Assembly: GCA_964466625.1 (NCBI GenBank)
Contig: CAYXQF010000045.1
Span: forward strand, 1-15,082
Length of the DNA: 15,082 nucleotides
Direction: 5' to 3'
Source of the DNA: QALR01 sp964466625
GTDB taxonomy: Bacteria > Bacillota > Clostridia > Oscillospirales > CAG-272
Shown: positions 14,093 to 15,082 of the stretch, in pieces
Layout: every line of letters begins with the position of its first letter
Numbering within the stretch: position 1 is the stretch's first letter
The notes under the pieces: model-generated
The model's database searches: none
What the model saw: only the letters and a program-made list of their open reading frames with translations
What the model was told of the DNA's origin: nothing
Position numbers and translations under genes: made by a program

Positions 14093-14132
14093 AAAAAGAA
14101 AAAGCAGATCTTACGATCTGCTTTTTCTTTTT
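14093..14132 (-). terminator. Terminator overlapping the 3' end of the recombinase gene
   Basis: A perfect 18-bp inverted repeat (14093-14110 and 14115-14132) surrounds the loop TTAC. On the minus strand the first arm encodes the last codons of the recombinase (KRKSRS), the stop codon TAA lies in the loop, and the second arm supplies the T-rich tract. Its symmetry means it could also stop transcription on the plus strand. Confidence 0.85.
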
Positions 14133-15082
14133 GGCTCACCCGTGGAAGCTATATTCGAAATAGAGAGAATACCCGAAGCTTCAAGCTCGGCAAAGGTTAT
14201 TATCTTTGTTCCCTTGTTGTAATTGAACGTGATGACCATCTTGTCATCGTATAAGAAAATGCGATTTACAAAGGTGTCGATGAATCGGCGGCGGTGTTCA
14301 AACTTGTTTGTATCAAAGGTTCGGAAATGTTCAAGCCAGCAAGTTATCTGCTCTCTTGTGACGATTGGCTTTGCAAGTTCTTCTTTCGCAATTTGAATCC
14401 CAAGCTCAGACTTTCTCGCCTCAAGCTCGTCCATACGTTTCTTGGTTGCATCGTTGCAAATGCCCATCTGAATGGCATTTACAAGATTACCGATTCCCTT
14501 CTCCACTTCCGCAAGCTGCTCGCGCAAACACGGGAGAATTGGATTTTCTCGTCCCTGTATTTCCATCACGCAATTGGCTATATACGCGACCGCTTCATCG
14601 TCGTGGACAAGCTTCTTGATTTCTTCAACAACGATATCTTCAATCCACGACTTACGGACCGTCTTTTTGTCGCAACCAAGTTTGCGCTTAACGCCCGAGC
14701 ACTTGTAGTAACGATATACCGTTTCATCTCGGCGCTTACCGCTTTCGCCCGCCATCATACGTTTACACTTTCCGCAAAACAGTTTTGTAGAAAGTAAATA
14801 TTCTTCTTCGGCTTTGTGTCTTGCCGGAGCTTTTTTATTTGTTTCCATTCGCTCCTGCACTCTATCAAATAATTCTTGTGACACGATATGTGGAATGCCG
14901 TTGGGAATCACAATGTCACGGAAAATATATTCACCAAGATAGCGGCGGTTCTTCAAAATATTGCTCACAACATTCTCCGATATCACCGCGCCTTTTCGGT
15001 TACGAACTCCTCTTGTTTTCAGTTCGCTGACGATCTCTTTCATCGTCATACCACCTCTATACATCTCGTAGATCTCAACGAT
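14111..15082 (-). CDS. Large serine recombinase, C-terminal part
   Basis: The frame is open to the window edge, so the N-terminal resolvase domain with the catalytic serine is outside. What remains is a recombinase DNA-binding domain (MTMKEIVSELKTRGVRNRKG, then NILKNRRYLGEYIF), followed by a zinc-ribbon-like motif with cysteines at 97, 100, 122 and 131, counting from the Met at 15064 (FCGKC, later YYKC and LGC). A coiled-coil stretch around 165-235 and a C-terminal domain with EHRRRFIDTFVNRIFLYDDK follow. This is the architecture of large serine integrases of phages and clostridial integrative elements, which join attP and attB directionally. It ends inside a terminator hairpin. The element it mobilises probably extends beyond the right edge. 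Confidence 0.9.
   Translation of the reverse strand: MVEIYEMYRGGMTMKEIVSELKTRGVRNRKGAVISENVVSNILKNRRYLGEYIFRDIVIPNGIPHIVSQELFDRVQERMETNKKAPARHKAEEEYLLSTKLFCGKCKRMMAGESGKRRDETVYRYYKCSGVKRKLGCDKKTVRKSWIEDIVVEEIKKLVHDDEAVAYIANCVMEIQGRENPILPCLREQLAEVEKGIGNLVNAIQMGICNDATKKRMDELEARKSELGIQIAKEELAKPIVTREQITCWLEHFRTFDTNKFEHRRRFIDTFVNRIFLYDDKMVITFNYNKGTKIITFAELEASGILSISNIASTGEPKRKSRS

Noticed and set aside
14001..14222. A plus-strand frame of 73 codons across the gap and terminator
   Set aside because: It runs through the terminator hairpin and antisense to the recombinase, with no ribosome-binding site.

Overview
The window looks like part of a Gram-positive, endospore-forming clostridium, probably a gut Oscillospiraceae-type organism. 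This is inferred from strong AAGGAG-type ribosome-binding sites, perfect sigma-A promoters, lipobox signal peptides followed by Thr-rich linkers, a SpoIIQ-like M23 protein behind a forespore-type promoter, and a clostridial-style serine recombinase. No rRNA, tRNA or CRISPR is visible.

Left third (1-3966, plus strand): the 3' end of a type IIA topoisomerase B subunit, its A subunit (732 aa, ParC-like), an OmpR-type regulator with a degenerate receiver, and a membrane-anchored M23 protein resembling SpoIIQ, closed by an intrinsic terminator. The first three genes are 38-40 bases apart and probably share a transcript. The M23 gene has a good match to a sigma-F-type promoter of its own.

Middle (3967-11145, plus strand): four lipoprotein genes in a row, each with its own promoter and terminator. 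The first encodes a probable beta-sandwich (carbohydrate-binding-like) protein of no recognised family. The next three are paralogous ABC-type solute-binding lipoproteins (about 541-566 aa) with no permease or ATPase beside them. The first three genes have near-perfect TTGACA-17-TATAAT promoters with extended -10 elements and strongly biased codon use, so they should be abundant surface proteins. The fourth has a weaker promoter and relaxed codon use. The first three also carry in-frame DNA tandem repeats in the linker (42-bp or 30-bp units) that could change copy number.

Right part (11146-14110, minus strand): a GNAT acetyltransferase, a 140-base intergenic stretch packed with perfect inverted repeats, a polytopic membrane protein with a Gln/Pro-rich cytoplasmic tail, and a 58-aa protein resembling DUF3006. 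Then come a separate AT-rich XRE regulator with a repetitive bactofilin-like tail and a short palindrome-bearing gap.

Right edge (14111-15082, minus strand): the C-terminal part of a large serine recombinase whose stop codon lies in the loop of its own terminator. This suggests that the edge of an integrated element is near 14.0-14.1 kb.

I see no defence system, biosynthetic cluster or clearly new machine. The strongest candidates for novelty are the repeat-bearing, highly expressed lipoprotein array and the structured element at 11941-12081.
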